Positions 27,346-37,235 of a DNA stretch of 64,000 nt are shown one piece after another. This stretch comes from DASPSM01 sp036008465 (GTDB lineage: Bacteria > Planctomycetota > Planctomycetia > Planctomycetales > Planctomycetaceae). The stretch is from assembly GCA_036008465.1 (NCBI GenBank), contig DASYNP010000187.1:71227-135226 (forward strand), in the 5' to 3' direction. The translations under genes and the position numbers were made by a program. The notes beneath the pieces are model-generated. The model made no database searches and was not told the DNA's origin. It saw only the letters and a program-made list of their open reading frames with translations. How positions within the stretch are numbered: the first letter of the stretch is position 1; each line of letters starts with the position of its first letter.

Positions 27346-30294
27346 ATGACCACGATCCTCGAAGCACCCGCGACGCAGGAAGCGATCGCCGCGCGGCCGT
27401 TGCAGCAATGCGGTGGTCTGCTCGAGCGATCGCCGGCGCTCGCGGTCGTGACGTCGGCCGATGGCCGCATCTTGCTGGGCAACCGAGTCTGGACGGACCT
27501 GTTGGGCCACCCCAGCGACACGGTCTTGGGTCGGTTGCTCACGCATTTCGTGCATCCGGACCATGCTGCGCCCTTCGCCGCGATGTTGCGCCAATCGGCC
27601 GAATCGGGTGCCGCCTGCAGTCTCGACGCTCCCGTACGTTGCCGCGACGGAACACATAAGTGGCTGTACTGGCAAGTCCGGCGCGATGCCGACCGGAGCC
27701 TGTTTGCCTTCGCCTTCGATGTCTCCGAGCGCAAAGAGGAAGAGCTGCGTGCCGAGCGCCGAGCTTACGTCACCTCGTTGCGGGCTGAGATTTGGGCCCC
27801 CTTTGGCCGCGTGTTTTCGCAGAGATCGATCCTCGAGGCCTGGGCGAACGTCCTGGCAAAGTCGCTCGAGGCGATCGAGGTCGGGATCTGGACGGTCGAC
27901 GAACGTCACGCCGATCCCCAGTTTGGCGCAGCCTCGCAGAACGCCAAAGCCTCTCCATCGGCTCCTTTCTTCGAGCTTTTGATCGACGAAGTGCGGAAGG
28001 TTCGCAGCTCGAGGGCGCCGAGTGCGTTTGTGACGACCGGCGACGCGACTCCCGTCGACGTGCTCGAGAAAATCATTCGAGGGCGGGGCATCGTCGGCAT
28101 CCTTCTTTACCCGATCGTGTTGCAGGACCGCGTCGTCGCGATCGTCGCCGCCTGCTTCGCCCGCGCCCTTCGCGAAGTCGACACGTTTACGCTGGAAAAA
28201 GCCGCCGGCGAAATCGGTCCGGCACTCGCGTTTCTGCGCCAGCACGAGCTCCTGGCGGAATCGAAACGGGCAAACGACGCGCTCGTGCGGTCGGCGCCAA
28301 CTGCCATCTGCTGCTTGGACCGCGACGGCAACGTCACGCGGTGGAACCCTGCCGCCGAGCGCCTCTTCGGCCGGCCGTCCGCCGAGGCGCTCGGCCGCCC
28401 ACTTGCGGTCCTCCGAAATGACGAACGAGAGATCTTTCAAGCATCGATCCAAGGAGCCATCGCCGGACAAGCGACGGCTCACGTGGAAACCAAGGTCCAA
28501 TCGTCCAACGGCCAGCAGCTCGATGTGGGAATGTCTGTGTCGCCGCTGTTTGGTCCCGACAAGGCCGTCGAAGCCGTGCTGATTGTCCTCGCCGACCTGA
28601 CCGAGCGCAAACGAGCCGAGCGGCGACTTTCGCTCGTAAACGCGGTCACGCGCGTGCTCACCGACCCCGAGTCGGGCGATCAGGCACTGAGCGCCGTTCT
28701 GTCTCTCATCGGCTCTCATCTCGGCTGCGGCTGTGGCGAGTTTTGGGCGACCGACGACGGCAACTCCTCGGTGCGACTCACGGAAAGCTGGCACTGCTCG
28801 GCGACAAACGCGACCGATTTCGAGAGCCAAACACGGAATTGGGATCCGTCCGAACCTGCCGATCTGGCAAAAACCGTGCTGCGTCACGGCAAGCCGCGGT
28901 GGTTCGCAAAGCTCTCCTCCGACCGCACCTTCGATCGAGCCGGTCTGGCGGCTCGTTGTGGACTTGATGACGCGCTCGGTATTCCTGTGATCGCTGGTCA
29001 AAGCGCCGTCGGGGTGATGCTCTTTTTTTCCGAACAGATCCTCGAGCCGGATGACCAATTGCTGGCCTGCTTGACGGCAGTCGCCGAGCAAATCGGTTCC
29101 TTCCTGTCGCGCCGGCGGCTTCAACAAACGCTGCAGGAGTCGGTCGATAAGCTGCGACAATCCGAGAAGATGGAGTCGGTCGGACGTCTCGTGGGGGGCG
29201 TCGCTCACGACTTTAACAATCTCTTGACCGTGATCCTGGGTTACGGAGAGCTCCTCTTGGGGGAAGTCGCCGGCGAGGCGCCGATTCGCGAATCGCTGAC
29301 CGAGATCGTCGAGTCGGGAAAGCGGGCCTCGGGCCTCACGCGACAGCTCCTGGCCTTTTGCCGCAAGGAAATCTACAACCCCGTCACTCTCGACCTCAAC
29401 GCCCACGTCGAGGGGATGGAGAAAATGATGCGACGCCTCGTCGGCGAAGCGATCGAGCTGCGAACGGGGCTGACGGCCGATCTGGGGCACGTGCACGCCG
29501 ATCCGGCTCAAATCGAGCAGGTTGTGATGAATCTCGTCGTCAACGCGCGCGACGCGATACCGGCGGGCGGGCAGATCACGATCGAGACGAAGATGGTTCA
29601 ACTCGCTCGCGGACAAAAGATTGTTCCCCACGCGGCCCCCGGCTCGTATGTCCTTCTGGCCGTCCGCGACACCGGCTGCGGCATGGATGAGGCGACCCGT
29701 GTTCGCATCTTCGAGCCCTTCTTCACGACCAAGGGTGCGGGCAAAGGGACCGGCATGGGACTGGCAACCGTGCAGGAAATCGTCCAGCAATGCGGCGGCC
29801 AGATTGCCGTTGAAAGCCAGCCAGGTGCAGGCTCGAAATTCCAGATTTTCCTGCCGCCGGTCACCAGCGGGCTGGCGGCGTGGGAGGTCGATGCCGCGCC
29901 CCAAGCCATTCCGCGGGGAAGTGAAACGATTCTGGTCGTCGAAGACGAGACTCCGGTCCGCCGTCTCATGGCGCGCCTGCTCAGGGTTCAAAACTATCAG
30001 GTGCATGAGGCGGCCAACGCGACCGACGCGCTCGATCTGCTCCGCAGCCAACCGGGAAAAATCGACCTCCTGCTCACCGATGTCGTGATGCCCGACATGA
30101 ACGGCGTGGCGTTGGCGGAAAAGGCCCAGAAGGCGCACCCCAAACTCAAGGTGCTGTTTGCTTCCGGCTATCGGGACGGCGAACTCCGCCGGCTTGGACT
30201 GCCGGACCTCGGTCCGCAGCTCTTGCAAAAACCGTTTACCACATTCGATCTGGCCACGAAGGTGCGGCAGACTCTCGACGGCCTCCTGGAGTAG
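27346..30294 (+). CDS. Hybrid sensor histidine kinase (PAS-GAF-PAS-GAF-HisKA-HATPase-REC)
   Basis: 982 residues, no membrane segment. An N-terminal PAS domain (about 15-135), a GAF-like region (135-300), a second PAS (310-425) and a second GAF (430-590) lead to the phospho-acceptor His621 in GGVAHDFNNLLTVI. The ATPase domain (VNARDAIPAGG, DTGCGMDE, GKGTGMGLATV) is followed by a C-terminal receiver with Asp912 in LLTDVVMPDMNG and Lys in LLQKPF. It starts 4 bases after tadG, so it is probably co-transcribed with the pilus genes and may control them. There is no DNA-binding output domain. Confidence 0.92.
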   Translation: MTTILEAPATQEAIAARPLQQCGGLLERSPALAVVTSADGRILLGNRVWTDLLGHPSDTVLGRLLTHFVHPDHAAPFAAMLRQSAESGAACSLDAPVRCRDGTHKWLYWQVRRDADRSLFAFAFDVSERKEEELRAERRAYVTSLRAEIWAPFGRVFSQRSILEAWANVLAKSLEAIEVGIWTVDERHADPQFGAASQNAKASPSAPFFELLIDEVRKVRSSRAPSAFVTTGDATPVDVLEKIIRGRGIVGILLYPIVLQDRVVAIVAACFARALREVDTFTLEKAAGEIGPALAFLRQHELLAESKRANDALVRSAPTAICCLDRDGNVTRWNPAAERLFGRPSAEALGRPLAVLRNDEREIFQASIQGAIAGQATAHVETKVQSSNGQQLDVGMSVSPLFGPDKAVEAVLIVLADLTERKRAERRLSLVNAVTRVLTDPESGDQALSAVLSLIGSHLGCGCGEFWATDDGNSSVRLTESWHCSATNATDFESQTRNWDPSEPADLAKTVLRHGKPRWFAKLSSDRTFDRAGLAARCGLDDALGIPVIAGQSAVGVMLFFSEQILEPDDQLLACLTAVAEQIGSFLSRRRLQQTLQESVDKLRQSEKMESVGRLVGGVAHDFNNLLTVILGYGELLLGEVAGEAPIRESLTEIVESGKRASGLTRQLLAFCRKEIYNPVTLDLNAHVEGMEKMMRRLVGEAIELRTGLTADLGHVHADPAQIEQVVMNLVVNARDAIPAGGQITIETKMVQLARGQKIVPHAAPGSYVLLAVRDTGCGMDEATRVRIFEPFFTTKGAGKGTGMGLATVQEIVQQCGGQIAVESQPGAGSKFQIFLPPVTSGLAAWEVDAAPQAIPRGSETILVVEDETPVRRLMARLLRVQNYQVHEAANATDALDLLRSQPGKIDLLLTDVVMPDMNGVALAEKAQKAHPKLKVLFASGYRDGELRRLGLPDLGPQLLQKPFTTFDLATKVRQTLDGLLE

Positions 30295-30602
30295 CAGCGG
30301 AATTCAGGAGCCGCGCACGCTGTAAGCGGTCCACCGCCCCATCGCCTGAGAAGTGTCCCGTCCCGTTCGTTCACCCGCTCCAACGAAATCTCCGCCGGGT
30401 CGGTGGGTCAACTACCTGGTGGGTCAAGTTCCTATTGAAACAAAGTGTCCCGACCCACCGGACAGACTCTGTCTCGTTCGCGTCCCGTCCCGTTGGTTCC
30501 CGCCTGATGCCGTAGGGTGGGACAAGTCCGCCGCAGGCGGGCGCCGGCCCACCATCCTTGTGCCTGCGGCCGCAAGGCGACCTTGTCGGCACCCTACAAA
30601 TA

Positions 30603-30703
30603 CGTGTCCCGTCCCATGACCGTGTCCCGTCCCACGACCGTGTCCCGTCCCACGACCGTGTCCCGTCCCATGAACGTGTCCCGCCCCATGAACGTGTCCC
30701 GTC
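30603..30703. repeat. 18-base tandem repeat, five full copies and one partial
   Basis: The unit is CGTGTCCCGTCCCATGAC with a few substitutions (CATGAA or CACGAC endings). Copies start at 30603, 30621, 30639, 30657 and 30675, and a partial copy runs from 30693. Isolated relatives of the GTGTCCCGTCCC core occur upstream at about 30353 and 30483. Confidence 0.9.
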
Positions 30704-30728
30704 GGTCAATCCGTCTGGCTGGCGCACC

Positions 30729-30963
30729 GGGGAGCTTTCCCCTTCTTAAAAAAATGATCCCCGCCCGCCGGAGTTTCTCGGGCCCCCTCGCCGCAGAGGA
30801 TCGCGCCAAATGCCTGCTGCATCGGGGAATCCTCGGGCGTAGCGTGGTCGGCTAATAAGGTGGCAGGACCTGCCACCTTTTCTGGAGCGAGGTCAAAGTA
30901 CCCTGAGCCCGCGTCGGGCCATCCTGCTGGGGATCCTTCCCCTCTATTGAAAAAAAGATCCCC
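30729..30963. repeat. Two imperfect A-rich direct repeats exactly 200 bases apart
   Basis: Segments 30729-30762 and 30929-30963 share the order GGGGA-TCC..CTTCCCCT, then an A run of seven, then GATCCCC. Each has GGGGA and TCCCC ends that can pair, forming a hairpin around the A tract. Confidence 0.55.
30857..30879. repeat. Near-perfect 23-base palindrome
   Basis: Arms AAGGTGGCAGG and CCTGCCACCTT are perfectly complementary and separated by a single A. A short T run follows. It could be a dimeric regulator site or part of a terminator downstream of the hybrid kinase. Confidence 0.6.
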
Positions 30964-31550
30964 ATCACCGCCGGGGATCCAATTTTCGTTCCCGGCGGGG
31001 ATCTTATCCCCACCGGACAGACTTGGACCGCGCGTGACAGACCGGATCGGCAATCCGCAACGACAAGTCCTCGGCGCGTACCGCGATTGTCCGTCGCAGC
31101 GCATCACGAGCCTTATCTCCAGCCTACCGCAAAAAGTGTCCGCCGCCCATCCCGAGTTTCTATGGGCGTGTAAACAACTTGGAAAATTTTCCGTGCCTCG
31201 GAGGTCCCGCGTGCCAGGCCCGCCGGTCGGCGTCTCAGGCAGACGCCGCGTCCGATCCCCTTCTTCCGGTCTGAGCCCCCGCGAGGGGGCGGCGCGCATC
31301 CTGGACCCAAGAGTGTCGCCCCGCTGGGGCTTTTCGATCAACGCGAGCGCACTGGCGCCACTGGCTCGCGCCAATGGCAAGAGGAGTGCCGCCCCTCGCG
31401 GGGCTAATTGGTGCGGTCCAAAATCACCTCTGGAAGCGTCAGCCGGATATACTGATTGATCGCGGGCCGCCGAGTCGTTTTCCGAAGATAATTGGCGTCT
31501 GGTCGCTAGCGCAACCTGAGTCACCCGAGCATTCCGTGGGAGGGTACGGG

Positions 31551-34500
31551 ATGGACAATCCCACAACTCCCGATTCGCCCGATCTGCCGGCCCCCGAGTT
31601 GGGTGCCGTACCTCCGGCAATCTTTGAGTTTTCGGCGGAGACGTCGCGCTCCCAACAGACCTATGTTCCCGGAGCGGTAACCGGACCAGCGATCACACAG
31701 CCTCCCAGTCCCCCGCCCGCTGCCTTCGGCCGATATCAGGTGCGAAAGACCTTGGGGGAGGGGGGATTCGGGGCGGTCTATCTTGGCCACGACAGCCAAC
31801 TCGACCGGTCCGTGGCGATCAAGGTCTTCCGCGGTGGTGCCGAGGTGCCGCCCGCGGAGGCCGATCGCTTGCTTCAGGAGGCTCGCCGGCTTGCCAGGCT
31901 GCGTCACTCGGGAATCGTGGCGGTGCACGACGTCGGAACGCAGGACAGCCAGGTATTCATCGTCTCCGACTATCTCGACGGACAGGATCTGGCTCGCTGG
32001 TTGAAACGCCACTCGCCGAGCTGGCAAGAAGCCGTGGCGATTGTCAGCGCCGTGGCCGATGCGCTCGCTCACGCACATGCCCAGCTCACGGTTCACCGCG
32101 ATGTGAAACCGGCCAACATCATTCTCACGTCGGCCGGCGCCCCGGTCCTGGTCGACTTCGGCCTCGCGCTGGACGACTTGTCGGCTGGCGGCGGCGAACT
32201 GGGGATCATCTCCGGCACGCCCGCGTATATGGCGCCCGAGCAGGTTGCCGGAACGGCCCATCGGATTGACGGCCGCACCGACATCTACAGCCTGGGCGTG
32301 GTCCTCTACGAGATGCTCTGCGGGCGCATCCCATTCCGGTCCGAGCAGTCGCACGAACTCTTGCGGCAGGTGCGCGACGACGAGCCCCAACCTCTCCGCC
32401 AGATTGCTCGAGAGATTCCGCCAGAGTTGGAACGCATTTGCCTCAAGGCGCTCGCCAAGAAAATGCAGGACCGTTATACGACCGCGGCCGACTTTGCCGA
32501 TGAGCTGCGGCGGGTGCTCCAAACGACTTCGGAATCCGCGACGTCACCCTCGTCGTTACGACAGTCGGCGGCCGGGATTCCGACGAGCATGTCATACCGA
32601 GAGACTTCGCAGCACGCGTCAGAGGTGCTGTCGTCGTCCCGGCGTCGCATCCGAGAGGCTGCCCGTCGCCAGGTGACGGTTCTGGTCTGCGGCACCGAGC
32701 TGTTCGAGTCCGAGGCGTATCTGGAAACCCTGGATGCGGAGGACCAGGCGAAAGTGTTGCAGACGTTCGAGCAGATCTGCGAGCGGGCCGTGCGCGGGCT
32801 CGATGGGGCCGTCGTGCAATGCAACGAACAGGGGTTCTTGGCCTGCTTCGGCTACCCGGTCGCATACGAGGACGCCGCCCGTCGCGCCGCTCGGGCCGGC
32901 CTCCGCATGCTCGACGAACTGAAAGACCTCGGCGATCAGCTCCGCCGCAAGCATCAGCTCGAACTGAATCCGTGGGTCGGGATCCATACGGGGCCTGCCG
33001 TCGTGGAGACAAAGGGAGAGGCGGTCTCGCTGGTCGGAGAGGCGCGTAATGCGGCCCTCCGCCTGGGCGATGTCGCCGTGTCCGGCCAGGTCATCTGCAC
33101 CGAGGACGCGCACCGGCTGTTCCACGGTCGTTTTCGATGCGCCAGCCTGGGCCAAAAAAAGATCAAGGGCATGCCTCAATCGGTCGAGCTGTTTCAAGTG
33201 GAGGGAATCGCTTGGGCCGGCAGCTTGATCGAGGCGTCGGCGCCGACCGAACTTTCGCCGCTCACCGGCCGCGATCAGGAGACGAGCTTACTCAAGGATC
33301 GTTGGGAACAGGCTACCGAGGGCATGGGTCAAATCGTGCTGCTCATCGGCGAGCCGGGCCTCGGCAAATCGCGGCTGGTCTACACGCTCAAGGAACACGT
33401 CCTTGGCGGGATCGTCGAGGGTGAGACCGACTCGCCCGTCATCGAGTGGCGCTGCTCGCCCCAGTTCCAGAACACGGGCTTGTACCCAGCCATCGACTTT
33501 TTTGAGCGAGCCCTGGAATTCGGCCGCGAGGACTCGCCACAGGCCCGGTTCGATCGGCTGGTCCACTACTTGGAACAGTACGAACTGGCGCGGCCGGAGA
33601 CCGTGCCACTGTGGGCGTCACTCTTGTCGCTACCAACCACGGACCGCTTCCCTCCGCTTTCGTTGTCCCCGCCTCGGCAGCGGGAAGAGACCTTCAGGGC
33701 GATGGTCGAGTGGCTGCACGCGCGGGCCGCTCAGCGGCCGATTCTGTTTATTGTCGAAGACTTGCATTGGATGGATGCTTCCACGCTGGAATTCTTAGAG
33801 CAGTTTATCGCCGAGGGTCTGCACGACCGAATCCTCACCGTGCTGACTTTCCGCCCCGAATTCAAGACGCCCTGGCCGTCGGTCGCCCACCAGACCAGCC
33901 TGGCCCTCAACCGCCTGACGCGCCGCCAGGCCGGTGAGTTGATGCGCAAGAAGTCGGGAGGCGCGCTCTCGGACGCGCTCATCGAGCAGGTCTACGACCG
34001 CACAGGCGGCGTGCCGCTATTTGTTGAAGAGTTCACAAAAATGGTGCAGGAGTCGGGCGCGCTGGCGGAGAAGGGGGGCGCGCCAGCCCCGGTCCTTCCG
34101 GCGCATCAGATTCCCGCCACGCTGCAAGATCTCATGAACGCGCGGCTGGATCGGATGGAAGGCGAACAGGAACTGGCCCAGCTCGCCGCCACGCTCGGCC
34201 GCGAGTTCGGCCATGAGCTGCTGGCCGCCGTCGCGAATCTGGACGAAGCGGACCTCCGCGCCGAGCTCGAAAAATTGGTGAGGGCGGAGATTCTGTTCCA
34301 GAAAGGACGGCCGCCCGCGTGTACTTACCTCTTCAAGCACGCACTGCTCGAAGATGCGTTGTACAACTCGCTGGTCAAGAACAGGCGACAGGAGTTTCAC
34401 CGGCGCGCCGCCGAGGCATTGGAGTCCCGGTTCCTGCAAACCGTCGAGCAGCGACCGGAACTCCTGGCGCACCACTTCACGGAAGCGGGCCTCGCCGAGA

Positions 34501-35792
34501 AGGCGGCCGGCTACTGGCTGCAGGCCGGCCTGCGGTCGAAGGAACGCTCGGCCGACGTCGAGGCGATTGGCCACCTGACGAAAGGCCTCGCACTATTAAA
34601 TACGCTTGGGGAGACCTCTGAGCGCGATGGCCGCGAATTGCAGTTCCTCACCACTCTGGGACCCGCTTATATCGCGGTGCGCGGTTACGCCGCGCCCGAA
34701 GTTGGGCCAATCCTGCAGCGTGCGCGTGAACTCTGCCAGCGGATCGGCGATCCCAAGCAGCTCTTCGGGATCATGCTGGGCATGTGGGAGTGGCGGCTCG
34801 TGCGCGGCGATCTGCGGCAGGCCGAGCAGCTGGCCGCCGACGGGATGGCGCTGGCCGAAAGTTTGAACGATCCCGGCATGCTGATGGAAGCGTTGTTCAT
34901 GCCGGGCGCCACAATGTTCTACCGCGCGCAGTTCGCGGGTGCCCGTGCGAGCTGCGAGAAAGCACTGGCTGCCTACGACGATCGCGAGCGCACAAAGTTC
35001 TGGACCGCCTACACCGGCCACAACGGCGGCGTCACGCACCGCAACTATCTCTCGCTGGCTTTGTGGCACCTCGGCTACCCCGACCAGGCCCTCAAGATGG
35101 ATCGCGAGGCGAGGGAACTGGCTCGAACGATCGGACACGCGTACAGCCTCGGCCATGCCGTCGACTTTACGGCTTTTCTCTCCTGTTACTGTCGGCTCGG
35201 AACGGAGGTCCAAGCGGCCGCCAACGAAGAGTTGACACTCGGGGCCGAGCAGGGCTTTCAGCTCTGGCAGGCGTTGGGAACGCTCCACAAGGGGGCGGGT
35301 CTGCTTCTGAAAGGGCGGCGAGAGGAAGTGCTGCCGCTGCTCATCAAGGGGTTTAATGACTTCCGGGCCACCGGTGCGGAAGTCCGCGCTCCGTCGTACC
35401 TCGGTCTGTTGGGCGACGCGTATACCCAATGTGCGCGCTTCGAAGAGGCGCACAAGGCACTCGACGAAGGAGTGGCCGTCGCAGAAAAGAACGACGACCG
35501 TTGCCACGAGGCGGAGCTCTACCGCCTCAAGGGCGAACTGCTGCTGGCCGAGTCAGCTGACCAGGTGGGCGCCGCCGAGGATTACTTCCGTAAAGCCATC
35601 GACGTGGCCCGTGGCCAGCAGAGCCGGGCGTGGGTCCTGCGGGCCACGACGAGTCTCGCCCGGCTCTGGCAGCGACAGGGGCGCCGTGCCGAAGCCCGCG
35701 AGGCGCTCCGGGCCGTTTACGGCACCTACTCGGAAGGATTCGCTCTGCCGGATCTTGTGGAGGCCGCAGCACTGCTCGAAACCCTAACCTGA
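31551..35792 (+). CDS. Ser/Thr protein kinase - degenerate cyclase - AAA ATPase - TPR protein
   Basis: 1413 residues from the ATG at 31551, supported by GGGAGGG 6 bases before it. The kinase domain (about 61-325) is complete: Gly loop GEGGFGAVY (69-77), Lys91, HRDVKPAN (Asp184), DFG (Asp202). A class III nucleotide-cyclase fold follows (about 370-550), but the two metal-binding aspartates are absent: the usual CDLVGS block reads CGTELFES and the GDG turn reads EQG, so it is probably a non-catalytic sensor. Next comes an ATPase with Walker A GEPGLGKS (600-607) and LFIVEDLHWMDASTLE as Walker B, then about 400 residues of TPR-like helices. Such fusions are signalling hubs. No partner is encoded nearby. 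Confidence 0.9.
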   Translation: MDNPTTPDSPDLPAPELGAVPPAIFEFSAETSRSQQTYVPGAVTGPAITQPPSPPPAAFGRYQVRKTLGEGGFGAVYLGHDSQLDRSVAIKVFRGGAEVPPAEADRLLQEARRLARLRHSGIVAVHDVGTQDSQVFIVSDYLDGQDLARWLKRHSPSWQEAVAIVSAVADALAHAHAQLTVHRDVKPANIILTSAGAPVLVDFGLALDDLSAGGGELGIISGTPAYMAPEQVAGTAHRIDGRTDIYSLGVVLYEMLCGRIPFRSEQSHELLRQVRDDEPQPLRQIAREIPPELERICLKALAKKMQDRYTTAADFADELRRVLQTTSESATSPSSLRQSAAGIPTSMSYRETSQHASEVLSSSRRRIREAARRQVTVLVCGTELFESEAYLETLDAEDQAKVLQTFEQICERAVRGLDGAVVQCNEQGFLACFGYPVAYEDAARRAARAGLRMLDELKDLGDQLRRKHQLELNPWVGIHTGPAVVETKGEAVSLVGEARNAALRLGDVAVSGQVICTEDAHRLFHGRFRCASLGQKKIKGMPQSVELFQVEGIAWAGSLIEASAPTELSPLTGRDQETSLLKDRWEQATEGMGQIVLLIGEPGLGKSRLVYTLKEHVLGGIVEGETDSPVIEWRCSPQFQNTGLYPAIDFFERALEFGREDSPQARFDRLVHYLEQYELARPETVPLWASLLSLPTTDRFPPLSLSPPRQREETFRAMVEWLHARAAQRPILFIVEDLHWMDASTLEFLEQFIAEGLHDRILTVLTFRPEFKTPWPSVAHQTSLALNRLTRRQAGELMRKKSGGALSDALIEQVYDRTGGVPLFVEEFTKMVQESGALAEKGGAPAPVLPAHQIPATLQDLMNARLDRMEGEQELAQLAATLGREFGHELLAAVANLDEADLRAELEKLVRAEILFQKGRPPACTYLFKHALLEDALYNSLVKNRRQEFHRRAAEALESRFLQTVEQRPELLAHHFTEAGLAEKAAGYWLQAGLRSKERSADVEAIGHLTKGLALLNTLGETSERDGRELQFLTTLGPAYIAVRGYAAPEVGPILQRARELCQRIGDPKQLFGIMLGMWEWRLVRGDLRQAEQLAADGMALAESLNDPGMLMEALFMPGATMFYRAQFAGARASCEKALAAYDDRERTKFWTAYTGHNGGVTHRNYLSLALWHLGYPDQALKMDREARELARTIGHAYSLGHAVDFTAFLSCYCRLGTEVQAAANEELTLGAEQGFQLWQALGTLHKGAGLLLKGRREEVLPLLIKGFNDFRATGAEVRAPSYLGLLGDAYTQCARFEEAHKALDEGVAVAEKNDDRCHEAELYRLKGELLLAESADQVGAAEDYFRKAIDVARGQQSRAWVLRATTSLARLWQRQGRRAEAREALRAVYGTYSEGFALPDLVEAAALLETLT

Positions 35793-35946
35793 CCAACTTC
35801 GTCCCGTCCGCGCCGCCAATCTCGGGACGACTGGTGGTCTCTTGCTACAATTCATGCCAGTGTCGGGCTTGTGACGGTGACGGACCCCTAGGGTCGTCCG
35901 CTCGTCTCGAATCTCCATTGCGGTCAACGACGCCAAGTGCACGCCG

Positions 35947-37206
35947 ATGTTGGCAAATCTCGCCGAACGCTACGCGCAAACCCGTCAATTTACGGAACGC
36001 CTCTGCGAGCCGCTGGCGGTTGAGGATTTCGTCGTGCAATCGATGCCCGACGCCAGCCCGACCCGGTGGCACTTGGCGCATACCACCTGGTTTTTTGAGA
36101 CGTTCGTGCTTGCCCGCCAGGAAGAGAACTACCGGCCGGCGAACGCGGACTTCCAGTTCCTCTTCAATTCGTACTACAACAGTGTCGGTGAGCCGTTCCC
36201 TCGCGCGCGGCGCGGACTGTTGACGCGGCCGACAGTGGCCGAAGTATTCGAATACCGACATACCGTCGACCAACGGATGGCCCGTTTGTTGAACACTCTG
36301 CGTGACGACGACTCGCAGGAAATTGCCCGGGTGGTCGAACTGGGAATCAACCACGAACAGCAGCATCAAGAGCTGATGCTCACCGACCTCAAGCACGCCT
36401 ATTCGTGCAATCCGCTTTGGCCGGCGTATCGGCAATTGCCGCCTGGCCTTGATACCACGCGTGCCAGGACAAGCGGCTGGTCCTCCTTTGCCGGCGGGGT
36501 GGTGGAGATCGGGCACGCGGGTCGCAATTTTGCCTTTGACAACGAGCGTCCGCGGCACAAAACGTTTCTGCAGCCCTTCGAAATCCAAAATCGGCTCGTG
36601 ACCACCGGTGAATTTCTCAACTTCGTTAACGACGGCGGATACCGACATCCGGGCCTGTGGCTGTCGCTGGGGTGGTCCATCGTGCGCGACCAACAATGGA
36701 CGGCGCCCTTCTACTGGGTCGAGCGGGATGGGAATTGGCAAGAGTTCACCCTTGGCGGATTGCGCAGCTTGAACGCCGACGAACCGGTGTGCCACGTCAG
36801 CTATTTCGAGGCGGATGCGTTCGCGCGCTGGTCTGGCGCGCGATTGCCGACCGAGGCCGAATGGGAGCACGCCGCCACGGGTCTCGACGTGCAAGGGAGC
36901 TTCGCGGAAAGCGGTCGATATCACCCCGCGTCGGGCAACGGCGATGGCGCCGGCCTCGCGCAAATGTACGGCGAAGTTTGGCAATGGACGGCAAGTCCCT
37001 ATACGCCATACCCAGGTTATGTGCTCCCCCCGGGTGCGCTGGGCGAATACAACGCCAAGTTCATGTGCAACCAATATGTGTTGCGCGGCGGCTCCTGCGC
37101 CACGCCCGCCGGCCACGTGCGAGCGACCTATCGCAATTTCTTTCAGCCGGAGGCGCGGTGGCAGTTTACGGGTATCCGCCTGGCCCGCGACGGCAAAGCT
37201 AAGTGA
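35947..37206 (+). CDS. egtB: Ergothioneine biosynthesis sulfoxide synthase EgtB
   Basis: 419 residues. The N-terminal DinB-like helical domain carries the mononuclear iron ligands: His45 in WHLAHTTWFFE, and His136 and His140 in NHEQQHQE. The C-terminal domain is of the formylglycine-generating-enzyme type (ARLPTEAEWEHAATG, GEVWQWTASPY, VLRGGSCATPAGHVRATYRNFF). EgtB joins a sulfur donor to trimethylhistidine (hercynine). The methyltransferase egtD is at 40155-41159 on the opposite strand, with an ABC transporter between them. The ATG lacks a clear ribosome site. Confidence 0.95.
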   Translation: MLANLAERYAQTRQFTERLCEPLAVEDFVVQSMPDASPTRWHLAHTTWFFETFVLARQEENYRPANADFQFLFNSYYNSVGEPFPRARRGLLTRPTVAEVFEYRHTVDQRMARLLNTLRDDDSQEIARVVELGINHEQQHQELMLTDLKHAYSCNPLWPAYRQLPPGLDTTRARTSGWSSFAGGVVEIGHAGRNFAFDNERPRHKTFLQPFEIQNRLVTTGEFLNFVNDGGYRHPGLWLSLGWSIVRDQQWTAPFYWVERDGNWQEFTLGGLRSLNADEPVCHVSYFEADAFARWSGARLPTEAEWEHAATGLDVQGSFAESGRYHPASGNGDGAGLAQMYGEVWQWTASPYTPYPGYVLPPGALGEYNAKFMCNQYVLRGGSCATPAGHVRATYRNFFQPEARWQFTGIRLARDGKAK

Positions 37207-37235
37207 GAGTGCGAAATCCTGCGACACTCGTAAAG

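Larger units (their letters stand above)
30295..31550. other. Repeat-rich non-coding stretch upstream of the large Ser/Thr kinase
   Basis: 1256 bases with no convincing gene. Long frames on both strands here encode only repeats such as Gly-Thr-Arg-Ser-Trp-Asp, caused by the tandem repeat. It contains an 18-base tandem array, a palindrome at 30857-30879, a pair of A-rich direct repeats 200 bases apart, and GC-rich patches. The promoter of the kinase gene should be near the right end; its ribosome site GGGAGGG lies at 31538-31544. Confidence 0.7.

Noticed and set aside
30603..30703. CRISPR array
   Set aside because: The units are 18 bases with no spacers between them, and no cas genes are in the window.
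30371..30727. Minus-strand frame encoding repeated Gly-Thr-Arg-Ser-Trp-Asp units, a possible repeat peptide
   Set aside because: It is a direct consequence of the 18-base tandem repeat, with no ribosome site, and both strands and several frames are open across it.
31374..31550. Upstream start for the multidomain kinase
   Set aside because: The ATG at 31551 has a strong GGGAGGG ribosome site; the extra 59 residues from 31374 come from the repeat-rich region and have no domain.
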